Shown here in pieces: positions 17,310 through 25,249 of a stretch of 64,000 bases of DNA. Source of the stretch: DAIOEK01 sp964648485 (lineage in GTDB: Bacteria; Chloroflexota; Anaerolineae; Anaerolineales; Anaerolineaceae); NCBI GenBank assembly GCA_964648485.1, contig CAZYOF010000015.1:25295-89294 (forward strand). Direction: 5' to 3'. The position numbers and the translations under genes are program-made. How positions within the stretch are numbered: position 1 is the first letter of the stretch; each line of letters begins with the position of its first letter. The notes beneath the pieces are model-generated. The model was not told where the DNA came from and did no database searches. It was given only the letters and a program-made list of their open reading frames with translations.

Positions 17310-18593
17310 TTATATAGCCTCTACCGAAGTTATCCTGCTAATAATTGCACCACCGGGTTCCTGTTCATCCAATGTAGCTACCTCGCGGATGACCAGAAGA
17401 CTGACCGCCATCATGATCGAGACAATTCCACCTGCGACAAACCAGAACTGAATTCCAAGTTTGTCAGAAAGTGGACCCGCGAACGCCATGCCGATGGGAG
17501 TCATCGCTGAAGAGAAGCTGTTCATCATCATCATGACCCTGCCTTGTTTTTCCTTATCAACCTTTGCCTGGATAATCGCAAACAATGGTCCATTGCAGAT
17601 TGGGTTCATGAATCCGACTAAAGCGGAACCAACGAGCGCCATCCAGAACATATTTGAACCTGCAAAACCAGTCAGAAGGACACCTAAACCCATGCCTGCA
17701 ACTCCCAGCGAGCTGGTGTAAACTTTCCTTTTAAATCCACCCCAGATACCCAGCGTAAGCCCCCCTGCAACAATTCCAATTCCCAGGATCGATTCCAACC
17801 AGGAATACTCCAATGCTCCACCCAGGAAGTGCTTGCTTACCAGTAAAGGAAGCAGCGTGAATGCCGGGTTGATCATAAAATTGATGATGACTGCCAGACC
17901 CAGAACGATCATTAAACCTTTCCACGCCCAGACATAAATAAAGCCTTCTTTTACATCCGCAAGGATTGTTTTCAGTGGTGAGGCGGTATCCATTACCGTT
18001 GCATGTTTGGGCTGCGGAATGATCACAAAGAACAACGGCAGAATTGCCAGGCAGGCGGTGATAATATCAATTGCCAGTACCCAATGCAGGTTGATGACCC
18101 CCAGCAATAAAGCACCCATTGGGGGTGCAACAATATTCATAGCACCCTGTAAAGCCTGGTTCATCCCGGCAACCCGTGAGAGATGTTCTTCTGGTACCAG
18201 CAGTGCAGTGGAAGATTGCATTGCTGGCCAGTGGAAACCAGCACCCAATGAACGCAGGAACATGGCGATATAGACATGCCAGGGCTGCAGTGAACCATTA
18301 AAGGCGATGAAAACCAGCACCAAAGTAACCAGCGCCGTTCCCAAGTCCGCAACGATCATAATCACCTTACGGTTAACCCGATCCACGATCGCCCCGGCAA
18401 ATGGACCCAGAAAAACCTGGGGTAGTAAGGCAATTAATGAAGCCGTAGCGAGGACAGTAGCGCTGCCTGTGGTCTGCGTCAACCACCAAACCAGAGCGAA
18501 CTGTACCAGTGCGCTTCCCAGCAATGAGAAAGCCTGTCCCGCCCAGATTGCCCCAAAGGTAGTTTTCCAATTCTTGTTGATTTCTTCAGTCAT
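17310..18593 (-). CDS. MFS transporter, MFS_3/enterobactin-macrolide exporter type
   Basis: 427-residue, 12-helix major facilitator protein. The N-terminal TTFGAIWAGQAFSLLGSALVQ and LALVWWLTQTTGSATVLA-type helices, the A-motif-like loop GAIVDRVNRKVIMI and the length match the MFS_3 group (EntS, MefA-like macrolide efflux). The start at 18593 has GAGGT six bases upstream; the frame could open at 18623 but without a site. It follows DUF2089 and SHOCT-like genes, which probably control its expression. The substrate is not deducible. Confidence 0.85.
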   Translation of the reverse strand: MTEEINKNWKTTFGAIWAGQAFSLLGSALVQFALVWWLTQTTGSATVLATASLIALLPQVFLGPFAGAIVDRVNRKVIMIVADLGTALVTLVLVFIAFNGSLQPWHVYIAMFLRSLGAGFHWPAMQSSTALLVPEEHLSRVAGMNQALQGAMNIVAPPMGALLLGVINLHWVLAIDIITACLAILPLFFVIIPQPKHATVMDTASPLKTILADVKEGFIYVWAWKGLMIVLGLAVIINFMINPAFTLLPLLVSKHFLGGALEYSWLESILGIGIVAGGLTLGIWGGFKRKVYTSSLGVAGMGLGVLLTGFAGSNMFWMALVGSALVGFMNPICNGPLFAIIQAKVDKEKQGRVMMMMNSFSSAMTPIGMAFAGPLSDKLGIQFWFVAGGIVSIMMAVSLLVIREVATLDEQEPGGAIISRITSVEAI

Positions 18594-18681
18594 TCTTACC
18601 TCACGAATAGAATACGTGACCAACCGGAATGGAGTTGCATCCGGATGATGACGGTATTCAGTTGATTTCTTTGTATATTGA

Positions 18682-19080
18682 TTACTCGATAAAGATCTCT
18701 ACATGTTCCCGATCATCTTCATCATCTACTTCCACAATCTGTCCGATATCTCCGCTTCGGGCAGCCTGGATAAATTCTGAGAAATCCATATCCTTCATCT
18801 CTGGCGCAAAGCGTGCCCCCATCTTGACTCCTGCATTAATTAATCCCAGCGGAAGGCGTACATTTACTTTCGTTCGCCCGGTATCCATATCAGATACATG
18901 AATCCGGCACCACTTCCCCTCCCCTCCTGAAAACCGGGGACTTACAGGTCTATCTTCTGATTTGGATTCAGGTTTTTCCTGACCCTCCAGCATATCCAGC
19001 AGTTGGATGCCTTCATCAGGAGTGATCTTTCCTTCCTGTACCATTTGCAATATTTTAGTTCTTTCGTCTTTGTTTACCAT
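18682..19080 (-). CDS. SHOCT-like domain protein (YvlB/LiaX N-terminal type)
   Basis: 132 residues. The N-terminal helix pair ILQMVQEGKITPDEGIQLLD is the SHOCT-like domain found in YvlB/DUF4097 envelope-stress proteins. The middle and C-terminal part (VNVRLPLGLINAGVKMGARF, DFSEFIQAARSGDIGQIVEV) is the conserved region that usually accompanies it in Chloroflexi and Firmicutes. ATG at 19080 follows GAGG. It is coupled to the DUF2089 gene upstream, which carries a related EARDLL-type helical module at its own C-terminus. A regulatory role toward the downstream MFS exporter is inferred. Confidence 0.78.
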   Translation of the reverse strand: MVNKDERTKILQMVQEGKITPDEGIQLLDMLEGQEKPESKSEDRPVSPRFSGGEGKWCRIHVSDMDTGRTKVNVRLPLGLINAGVKMGARFAPEMKDMDFSEFIQAARSGDIGQIVEVDDEDDREHVEIFIE

Positions 19081-19087
19081 CGTAACC

Positions 19088-19486
19088 TCATTTCTCATTA
19101 GAAAGACCCATCAACAGGTCTCTCGCTTCTTCATATGTAATCCGCCCCTGATCGATATCATCCAGAATGCGCATACGGTCTTCGGTTGTAATTTTAGGAG
19201 TAGATTCTTCTTTACCTGGTTCAAAACCCAATGCACGGATGACTTCTACTAACCGGTTTCGCAGGGTAGGATAAGACATTTTCAGTTCATCTTCCATGCG
19301 GTTCAACTTTCCCTCGCACCGGATGAAAGTGAGAACAAAAGTGACCTGCTCTGGAGTTAATTGTGCAAAAGGTCCTCCTGCTCCGGTGAAACGTCCCTCT
19401 ATGGTCGTATCACACTGGCTGCAATAATAGCGTGTAATCGTCAGGTTATTCCCGCATACCGGGCAATTGCTGAGGTTGGTTTTCAT
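19088..19486 (-). CDS. DUF2089 family zinc-ribbon/HTH regulator
   Basis: 132 residues. An N-terminal zinc ribbon (CPVCGNNL ... CSQCDTTI) is followed by a helix-turn-helix region LTPEQVTFVLTFIRCEGKLNRMEDELKMSYPTLRNR-type (DUF2089), then a C-terminal SHOCT-like helix pair ILDDIDQGRITYEEARDLL. A GGAAGGA ribosome binding site and promoter TTGACA-N16-TATAAT (19554-19581) support the start at 19486 with a leader of about 60 bases. First gene of DUF2089/SHOCT/MFS, and a likely transcriptional regulator of the operon. Confidence 0.85.
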   Translation of the reverse strand: MKTNLSNCPVCGNNLTITRYYCSQCDTTIEGRFTGAGGPFAQLTPEQVTFVLTFIRCEGKLNRMEDELKMSYPTLRNRLVEVIRALGFEPGKEESTPKITTEDRMRILDDIDQGRITYEEARDLLMGLSNEK

Positions 19487-19553
19487 AATATTCCTTCCAA
19501 ACACTTTTTGAATTGCATCATTAATTAAAGTCATCTTTAATTTCCTTGATGTC

Positions 19554-19581
19554 ATTATATGCTTAATTTATATATTGTCAA
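19554..19581 (-). promoter_or_regulatory. Promoter of the DUF2089-SHOCT-MFS operon
   Basis: Minus-strand TTGACA (19576-19581) and TATAAT (19554-19559) separated by 16 bases, both consensus. It excludes upstream in-frame ATG codons near 19555 as starts of the DUF2089 gene. Confidence 0.78.
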
Positions 19582-19684
19582 TACTATTTTTAATTTTATT
19601 TATATTTCTTGAATTTTTATTTAATTTTCTTAATTCTTGATAAAGATTTCAGTAAATTCATGAAGTTGCTCGCTTTAAATGAAA

Positions 19685-19719
19685 AAATCAGGAGCGTATT
19701 TTTAATGCGTTCCTGATTT
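19685..19719 (-). terminator. Intrinsic terminator of the DUF3597 gene
   Basis: AAATCAGGA with GCGTATT, loop TTT, then AATGCGT and TCCTGATTT, followed on the minus strand by TTTTTTC. It lies 25 bases after the DUF3597 stop codon. Confidence 0.82.
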
Positions 19720-19743
19720 TCCTGTTAATTTTCTCTGGTCGGA

Positions 19744-20217
19744 TTAGTCCAGCAATTCCTTGGGGATATTGCCGCCATTGGCTGCAATCTTTGCCAGAAC
19801 GGTCTTATGCAGCCAGACATTCATATTCTGTGATTCTTTCATCAACTCAGGCGGGCAGCCAAGTTCTTCTGCCAGTTCCTTGCGTGATTCAAAGCTGCTG
19901 TCAATATCCAGCAGTTTGAGCAGATCAACAATGGATACTTTCCAATCCAGTTTCTGGGGATTGGCTTTTGCCATGGTGTCGAGTTTAGCCATGACATCAA
20001 CCATTTCCATGGGTTTAGTACCCCATTCTTTTGCAGCAGCGGCAGGATTATGAGCTGCCATCTTCTCAATGGCTTCTTTCGCTCCGCCACTCTTTAGAAT
20101 GGATTGCACTGCCCCTGAAGCAGGAGCCGGTTTGGCTGGCGCAGCAGCCTCAACAGGTTTCGCTTCTTCTTTCTTTTTAAATCCTAACTTTTCTAGAATA
20201 TTACTGAATAGTGCCAT
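19744..20217 (-). CDS. DUF3597 domain protein
   Basis: 157 residues. The N-terminal MALFSNILEKLGFKKKEE and the C-terminal domain (LDTMAKANPQKLDWKVSIVDLLKLLDIDSS, WLHKTVLAKIAANGG, quoted in parts) match DUF3597, a small soluble family related to LysM-less YosL/phage-type proteins. An Ala/Pro-rich linker joins a basic amphipathic N-terminus to the domain. Function is unknown. Monocistronic, with its own terminator; good ribosome binding site GGAGG before the ATG. Confidence 0.82.
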   Translation of the reverse strand: MALFSNILEKLGFKKKEEAKPVEAAAPAKPAPASGAVQSILKSGGAKEAIEKMAAHNPAAAAKEWGTKPMEMVDVMAKLDTMAKANPQKLDWKVSIVDLLKLLDIDSSFESRKELAEELGCPPELMKESQNMNVWLHKTVLAKIAANGGNIPKELLD

Positions 20218-20327
20218 AAAACCCTCCTCTAAATGTGTTGCTTACTGTACTCAGTATATGCTGAACTCACGGAATTTACAACCAGCTTGTACAGGATGTC
20301 GAAGTATCCAGTAACACATCAGATCGT

Positions 20328-21491
20328 TCACCTTTCTTCTGTAATCCGCGTCATGCTGATCAGACCCCCGATTGCCAGGATCACCGCGCCGCTGATAAAC
20401 GGCCATTCATAATTCAGGTCATACAGGTACCCCGCCCAGAGCGGACCCACCACCCGACCCAAACTGGAGATCGCGCTGTTCATTCCCATCAATGCTCCCT
20501 GCTGTCCTTCGCCATAGCGCGACAGGCGGGCATTCAATGCGGGTGTCATGACCGCAAGTGAAAGCGAGAATACACCCAGCGCAACCATCACCATCAGAAA
20601 GCTGCCCGCTGCCGACATGCAAATTAAACCTACAACACCACCCAGCAATCCCGCACGGATCAGAACCACCTCACCAAACCGTTTACTGAGCGGACCCGTC
20701 AGTACGCCCTGCGCCACCACCATCACCCCGCCCAGCAGCATCCAGATGATGCCCACCTGGGTAACCTGCAGGTGCAGTTTATCCACCACGTACAGGCTGA
20801 TGATGCCCTGGAAATTCGCCAGCGCAAAACTCATGATGAAGATCAACAGGAGCAAAACTCCTGCTGCACCTACGGCGATTTTTGAAAACCGTGAAAAACC
20901 GAAGAACTTTCTGTTCCCACCCTCTGAGGTGGTCTGCTTCTGTACCGGTCCAGATGCAGGCACGATTAAGAGCACCAGCAAGGCTGCCAGCACTGCCAGC
21001 CCGCTGCCGATGAAGAAAGGCAGTGCGATGGAATCCTTCGAGATGACCCCACCAATGATGGGACCCAGCACCACACCAATTCCCATAGCGGCACCCAGCT
21101 TGCCCATCCCTGCGCTGCGTTCGCCATCAGAGACCTGATCGCCGATATACGCCATCGCGGTGGGCATGGTGGCGCAGGATAGTATCCCAGAAAGCACACG
21201 TGCGATGAACATCACGATGAAGCTCTGCGCCAGACCAAACATGAACAGGCTGATGGCGTAACCCAGAATCCCCAACACCAGCACCGGCTTGCGCCCGATG
21301 CGGTCGGATACGCTCCCCCAGACGGGGGCAAAGATGAACTGCATGAGCGAATAGGATGACATCAGCCAGCCCATTTCGCTGCCGCCAGCGCCCAGCTTCT
21401 CGATCAGAAACGGTAGCACAGGCAGCACCATGCCATACCCCAGCATCACCACCAGCAGGGTAAAACTCAGAATCGTTACAGGTTTATTCAT
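20328..21491 (-). CDS. MFS drug:H+ antiporter (DHA1/TetA-like)
   Basis: 387 residues, 12 helices. Motif A WGSVSDRIGRKPVLVLGILGY is characteristic of the DHA1 family, and motif C-like GVVLGPIIGGVIS marks an exporter. It is the third gene after the TetR regulator and the rifampin-phosphotransferase-like gene on the same strand. A CTGGCAGGG/CCCTGCCAG hairpin (21510-21533) with no U-tract lies before it and may only reduce read-through. The context suggests an efflux pump induced together with the phosphotransferase. Confidence 0.86.
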   Translation of the reverse strand: MNKPVTILSFTLLVVMLGYGMVLPVLPFLIEKLGAGGSEMGWLMSSYSLMQFIFAPVWGSVSDRIGRKPVLVLGILGYAISLFMFGLAQSFIVMFIARVLSGILSCATMPTAMAYIGDQVSDGERSAGMGKLGAAMGIGVVLGPIIGGVISKDSIALPFFIGSGLAVLAALLVLLIVPASGPVQKQTTSEGGNRKFFGFSRFSKIAVGAAGVLLLLIFIMSFALANFQGIISLYVVDKLHLQVTQVGIIWMLLGGVMVVAQGVLTGPLSKRFGEVVLIRAGLLGGVVGLICMSAAGSFLMVMVALGVFSLSLAVMTPALNARLSRYGEGQQGALMGMNSAISSLGRVVGPLWAGYLYDLNYEWPFISGAVILAIGGLISMTRITEER

Positions 21492-21509
21492 TTTTTAGCT
21501 TTCAAGAGG

Positions 21510-21533
21510 CTGGCAGGGGAGAATCCCTGCCAG
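21510..21533 (-). other. Intercistronic hairpin between the rph-like and MFS genes
   Basis: Perfect 9-bp stem CTGGCAGGG / CCCTGCCAG with loop ATTCTC on the minus strand. No U-run follows, so it is more likely an mRNA-stability or partial attenuation element than a full terminator. Confidence 0.55.
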
Positions 21534-21584
21534 TTGGCTCGTTATTTTGTTAATATGAGACTATTAATTCGTTCCCGCCCGAAG

Positions 21585-24170
21585 TTACGACAGGATCACC
21601 TTGCCGGTCGCACCATCCACTGTGATCATCTGCCCCTGCTGGATGGCACGGGTCGCGCCGCGGGCTGCCATCACCGCGGGGATGTTGTACTCACGGGCTA
21701 CAATGCTGCTGTGGCTGAGCGGACCCCCGATATCGGTTACCACTGCCGATGCCAGAGTGAAGAGCGGCGTCCAGGCAGGGGTGGTCGTAACCGCCACCAG
21801 CACATCACCCGGTTTCATCTTTGAAAAATCTTCCGGACCGGTAAGCACACAGGCGGGCGCGGTGACCCTGCCGCTGCTGGTGCCAATTCCCTTCAGCACC
21901 ACCTTGCCGTCTTCTTTCGAGACATCTTCACCGTGCACCATCTTTGACCAGCCGGTCTTTTCTGGCAGGATCACCGGCGGGGAGAGCTTGATATAGGCTT
22001 TCCAATCCGCCCTGCGCTGTTCAATCTGCCCGCTGTAATCTTCCAACGAGGTATTGTTCTCTAAATTCTCCAGGCAGGAGTCGAGTTCACCCTCCTCCAG
22101 CCAGTAGATATCCTCCGCAGAGGCGAAGGCGCCAGCATCTACAAACCGATTCCCAAGCTCGGCAAACATGCGGCGAAGCAGCGGATGACCCATACCCATA
22201 TCGGTGATGCTGTCTTCACGCATGGGGGCGGTTTCCTGCGCCCAGCGCAGCAGCCGGGTAAACCATCCTTTGAACGGCCAGATCAGGCGGGGCGCAACCT
22301 GCTTCTCAGCCTTCTCACGGTTGGCTGCCGCCTCTCGCTGACGTGTGTACGGGTTGCCCGCTGTGCCATTAAGGAAAGCCTTCAGGCTTTCAATCATGGG
22401 CGCGGGTGTTTCGAGCGGCGTGGGGTTGGCAAAATCAAATTCGTACGCGACATTGCCAAACTCTGCCAGGTGACGCGCGAATCGAGCCTGCCACTCCTGC
22501 CAGATTTCTGCTTTCACATTTGCCGGCTTGCCCGCCCGCACAATCTCTCCGCCGGTAGTGTCTTTCAGATATGCCGCCAGGTCAGGCTGGGTCTTCACCC
22601 ATTCCGCCAGATCATAGAGGGATTTTTCTCCATCCAGCCCGCGGGTGTCAAAACCCAGCAGGAAGGTTGTATGCTCGGGGTCACCTTTCCGCCTGGCGAA
22701 GGTGTTATAGTACTTCGCGAAGATCGTCTCTCCCATGGATGCCGCAGGCAGGCAGGTTTGGATCATGGTGAAATACACACAGGCAGCCTCAAACACTTCA
22801 CTGATCCCGGTCAGAAGTTCGCGGTTCTTCAGCGCAGCAATATCCACCGCCTCCCATTTTTCCACGACCTGCTTCAGATCAGCCCGCGCTTTCTGCCAGC
22901 GGGTAACACTCCCTCTTAACATGAAACCGGTTTGCTTTAAACTGATGGTTATTAATGGAAGCATCTCCCTGGCACCCATCTTCATCCCGCCGAATACGAA
23001 CCCATTGATGGCGACATACATCCCTTCTCCGGCGAGCAGGTTGTGGGCATTCTTTTCGCCCATGATCCATTGCCACATTTTAAAGGTCGCGCTGTTCGCC
23101 AACCTGAGACCCAGCGTGGCAAAGAGCGGTGTCACCGGGGTGGGGATATGCTCCGCCAGGCTGCCGCGCGCGTAGATGGTGCCCGGGACGGGTGTGACCC
23201 ATTCGGGATCGAGCGTGGTAATGGGGCGCGCCTGCACGATCTGGAAGCTACCTCCAGAGCAGGTCCATTCGATATCCATCGGCGTGCCGTACAACGCTTC
23301 GATATTCAACCCCAGGCGGCATAACTCCGCTGTCTGTGCTTTGCTGAGCACCTGCCGGTGGCGCTTTTCCTCAGGTACAGGCTGCTCTTCGATCCCTTCC
23401 ACGGTGCGGATGGTCATCACCTGCTTGTCGGCGATATCCTGCTGGATGATCTTCATCTTCTTCTTATCCACCACCACCGTGTCGGGAGATACCGCCCCCG
23501 AGACGATCGCCTCGCCCAGCCCCCAGGCGGCGTTGATGACCATTTCACCACGGCGGCTGTTGACCGGATTGGCGGTGAAGAGGATGCCCGCCGCGTCGGC
23601 AATGACCAGCTCCTGCACCACGACTGCCAGGGCAACCACCTGTTGATCAATGTTGTTGCGCAGGCGGTAGGCGATGGCGCGGGGAGTCCAGAGGGATGCC
23701 CAGCAGCGCTTGACCGCGTTCATTACCGCATCGGCGCCACGAATGTTCAGATAGGTTTCTTGCTGCCCGGCAAAGGAAGCATCGGGCAGGTCTTCTGCCG
23801 TGGCGGAGGATCGCACCGCTACGGGGATCTCTGTCTTGCCGCCCCTATTGCGGACCAGCACCGCGTACGCTTCCCGGATGGATTTCTCCACCAGCGGGGG
23901 GATATTGCCTCCCTCAAATAATGCAGCGATCTGCGCAGATGCCGCTTCCAGCCCGGCGGTGTTCTCCGGTTCCAGACCCTGCAGCGCAGATTGGATTTTC
24001 TCGTGCAGCTGGTTCAGATCTACAAACTCCCGGTAGGCTTCGGTGGAGATGTGAAACCCGGCGGGCACAGGCAAGCTAGCCCGGCTCATCCGGGCAAGCG
24101 ACATACCCTTGCCACCGACGGTTTCGAGGGTTGCGTTTTCATCAGCGAGATGGAGGATGATTGCTTTCAT
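21585..24170 (-). CDS. Rifampin phosphotransferase-like PEP synthase family enzyme
   Basis: 861 residues. The N-terminal PPDK-type ATP-grasp domain (about 1-325) has VGGKGMSLARM, VAVRSSATAEDLPDASFAGQQ and the FQIVQARP end. The long central region (330-760) lacks the PEP-binding TIM barrel of true PEP synthases. The C-terminal swivelling domain carries the phosphorylated histidine in GGPLSHSSIVARE (about 815-827). Histidine domain last and no TIM barrel is the architecture of rifampin phosphotransferase, which inactivates rifamycins with ATP. Substrate specificity is not proven. The ATG at 24170 is preferred over 24224 because the latter would translate through a TetR operator. Located between the TetR and MFS genes. 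Confidence 0.82.
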   Translation of the reverse strand: MKAIILHLADENATLETVGGKGMSLARMSRASLPVPAGFHISTEAYREFVDLNQLHEKIQSALQGLEPENTAGLEAASAQIAALFEGGNIPPLVEKSIREAYAVLVRNRGGKTEIPVAVRSSATAEDLPDASFAGQQETYLNIRGADAVMNAVKRCWASLWTPRAIAYRLRNNIDQQVVALAVVVQELVIADAAGILFTANPVNSRRGEMVINAAWGLGEAIVSGAVSPDTVVVDKKKMKIIQQDIADKQVMTIRTVEGIEEQPVPEEKRHRQVLSKAQTAELCRLGLNIEALYGTPMDIEWTCSGGSFQIVQARPITTLDPEWVTPVPGTIYARGSLAEHIPTPVTPLFATLGLRLANSATFKMWQWIMGEKNAHNLLAGEGMYVAINGFVFGGMKMGAREMLPLITISLKQTGFMLRGSVTRWQKARADLKQVVEKWEAVDIAALKNRELLTGISEVFEAACVYFTMIQTCLPAASMGETIFAKYYNTFARRKGDPEHTTFLLGFDTRGLDGEKSLYDLAEWVKTQPDLAAYLKDTTGGEIVRAGKPANVKAEIWQEWQARFARHLAEFGNVAYEFDFANPTPLETPAPMIESLKAFLNGTAGNPYTRQREAAANREKAEKQVAPRLIWPFKGWFTRLLRWAQETAPMREDSITDMGMGHPLLRRMFAELGNRFVDAGAFASAEDIYWLEEGELDSCLENLENNTSLEDYSGQIEQRRADWKAYIKLSPPVILPEKTGWSKMVHGEDVSKEDGKVVLKGIGTSSGRVTAPACVLTGPEDFSKMKPGDVLVAVTTTPAWTPLFTLASAVVTDIGGPLSHSSIVAREYNIPAVMAARGATRAIQQGQMITVDGATGKVILS

Positions 24171-24186
24171 TCTTTTCCCTTTCGTG

Positions 24187-24203
24187 AGCGACCCATGGTC
24201 GCT
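24187..24203. promoter_or_regulatory. TetR operator O1, upstream of the rph-like gene
   Basis: AGCGACC-CAT-GGTCGCT, perfect 7-bp arms with a 3-base centre, 17 bases before the start codon of the phosphotransferase gene. It has the same 7-3-7 layout as two copies before the tetR gene. Confidence 0.8.
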
Positions 24204-24232
24204 TATTTTTCCAAAAAAATTCATTCACCCCA

Positions 24233-24826
24233 TCAGGCAGAAATGCCATTAAGGATGATATCGATCGATTCTTTCATCATGTCCTGCGGGGTACCCGATG
24301 GACGGGTGGTGAAGACCACCGGGGTCAGCGAAGCCAGGATGAGCCGCATGGCGAGCATGGGGTCCACCTTGCGGAAAGCGCCTTCGCGAATGCCATCTTC
24401 CACCAGGCGGCAGATCATATCTTGATACACGTGCCGGTATTTCTGCAGCAGCGCCTGGCTTTCCATATTCAGCCGCTGCGCTTCGATGGTAAGCTTGAGA
24501 TAGAAATTCTTGTTTTCAAGCATGTAGGAAAGATGGTTCTGCATGATCAGGTGCAGCTTGTCGTAAGCGGGGATCTCGCGCTGGAAGACTTCGGACACCA
24601 TCGCGGTGAGGGTCTCGATCTCGTTCACAAAGTACGAGATGAGAATTTCATCCTTGGTCTGGAAGTAATCGTAAAGCGTGGACTTCCCCACTCCGGCAGC
24701 TTCGGCGATTTCACGCATGGAGGTTTCGGGGAAGCCTTTCTGGTAGAACAGCTTGACGGCTTCATCGCGGATCTCTTTGCGGCGTCTTTTCTGCTCTTCT
24801 TCGGTGAGCGGTGTTCCTTTGGGCAT
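24233..24826 (-). CDS. TetR/AcrR-family repressor
   Basis: 197 residues. N-terminal TetR DNA-binding domain: RDEAVKLFYQKGFPETSMREIAEAAGVGKSTLYDYF-type helix-turn-helix, about residues 18-55. The all-helical ligand domain follows. Ribosome binding site AAAGGAG precedes the ATG. Two inverted repeats of the AGCGACC type upstream and one downstream before the phosphotransferase gene indicate autoregulation and control of the downstream resistance genes. The ligand is unknown; a rifamycin-like or other aromatic antibiotic would fit the neighbours. Confidence 0.9.
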   Translation of the reverse strand: MPKGTPLTEEEQKRRRKEIRDEAVKLFYQKGFPETSMREIAEAAGVGKSTLYDYFQTKDEILISYFVNEIETLTAMVSEVFQREIPAYDKLHLIMQNHLSYMLENKNFYLKLTIEAQRLNMESQALLQKYRHVYQDMICRLVEDGIREGAFRKVDPMLAMRLILASLTPVVFTTRPSGTPQDMMKESIDIILNGISA

Positions 24827-24842
24827 GTCTTTCTCCTTTAAT

Positions 24843-24859
24843 AGCGACCATCGTTCGCT
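24843..24859. promoter_or_regulatory. TetR operator O2 (upstream of tetR)
   Basis: AGCGACC-ATC-GTTCGCT, arms with one mismatch, same 17-bp layout as the other two sites. It lies 17 bases from the tetR start codon. Confidence 0.75.
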
Positions 24860-24873
24860 ACTTCATCAGTATA

Positions 24874-24890
24874 AGCGACCACTGGTCGCT
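24874..24890. promoter_or_regulatory. TetR operator O3 (upstream of tetR)
   Basis: AGCGACC-ACT-GGTCGCT with perfect arms, 31 bp (about three helical turns) from operator O2, so two dimers could bind on the same face. Confidence 0.78.
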
Positions 24891-24891
24891 T

Positions 24892-25214
24892 GTCAAGAGG
24901 TCAATTTTCAGAATTTCCAAATTTCGCATTCAAAGGAGGAAACCGGGAGTGGATGAACACGCCCCTGCCCGGCAGCGAGATTAAGGCAGTATGTGAGCCA
25001 TTTAAAAAGGCACTTCGAAACAAATCGAAACAATTCCCCGCTCTCTTTGAACGATCGGACACCATAAAACATCCCCCCGATCGGGGTGCAACTACACGCT
25101 TTCATTATAAGAATATCCGGCAGGCATGGCTACCTGTCACTTGTGACAGGATTTTCTGGTACAAGCTGCCCCCCGGCAGACGAGTAATTACCCGAAACCA
25201 ACCATCGATTTCTG
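24892..25214. other. Intergenic region without a supported gene
   Basis: About 320 bases between the tetR operators and the sdaA promoter. I see no credible gene; short open frames here lack ribosome binding sites and family features. It contains CCCCGATCGGGG (palindrome, about 25075-25088) and the hairpin CCTGTCACTTGTGACAGG (25133-25150) followed by ATTTTCT, possibly a relic terminator. Confidence 0.6.
25133..25157 (+). terminator. Terminator-like hairpin upstream of sdaA
   Basis: CCTGTCA-CTTG-TGACAGG followed by ATTTTCT. No rightward gene ends here, so it may insulate sdaA from stray transcription or be left over from a lost gene. Confidence 0.5.
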
Positions 25215-25243
25215 TTCAGGCTGATGCCGTTCACGGGTACAAT
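25215..25243 (+). promoter_or_regulatory. sdaA promoter, possibly giving a leaderless mRNA
   Basis: TTCAGG (25215-25220), 17-base spacer, TACAAT (25238-25243). The ATG of sdaA starts six bases after the -10 and has no Shine-Dalgarno, so transcription would begin at or next to the start codon. Confidence 0.6.
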
Positions 25244-25249
25244 TAGGGT

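Noticed and set aside
21585..24170. Phosphoenolpyruvate synthase for gluconeogenesis
   Set aside because: The phosphohistidine domain is C-terminal and no PEP-binding TIM barrel follows. The TetR/MFS context also fits a resistance enzyme better.
24890..25246. 118-codon open frame between tetR and sdaA
   Set aside because: It has no ribosome binding site, lies over operator and promoter elements, and its predicted protein has no recognisable features.
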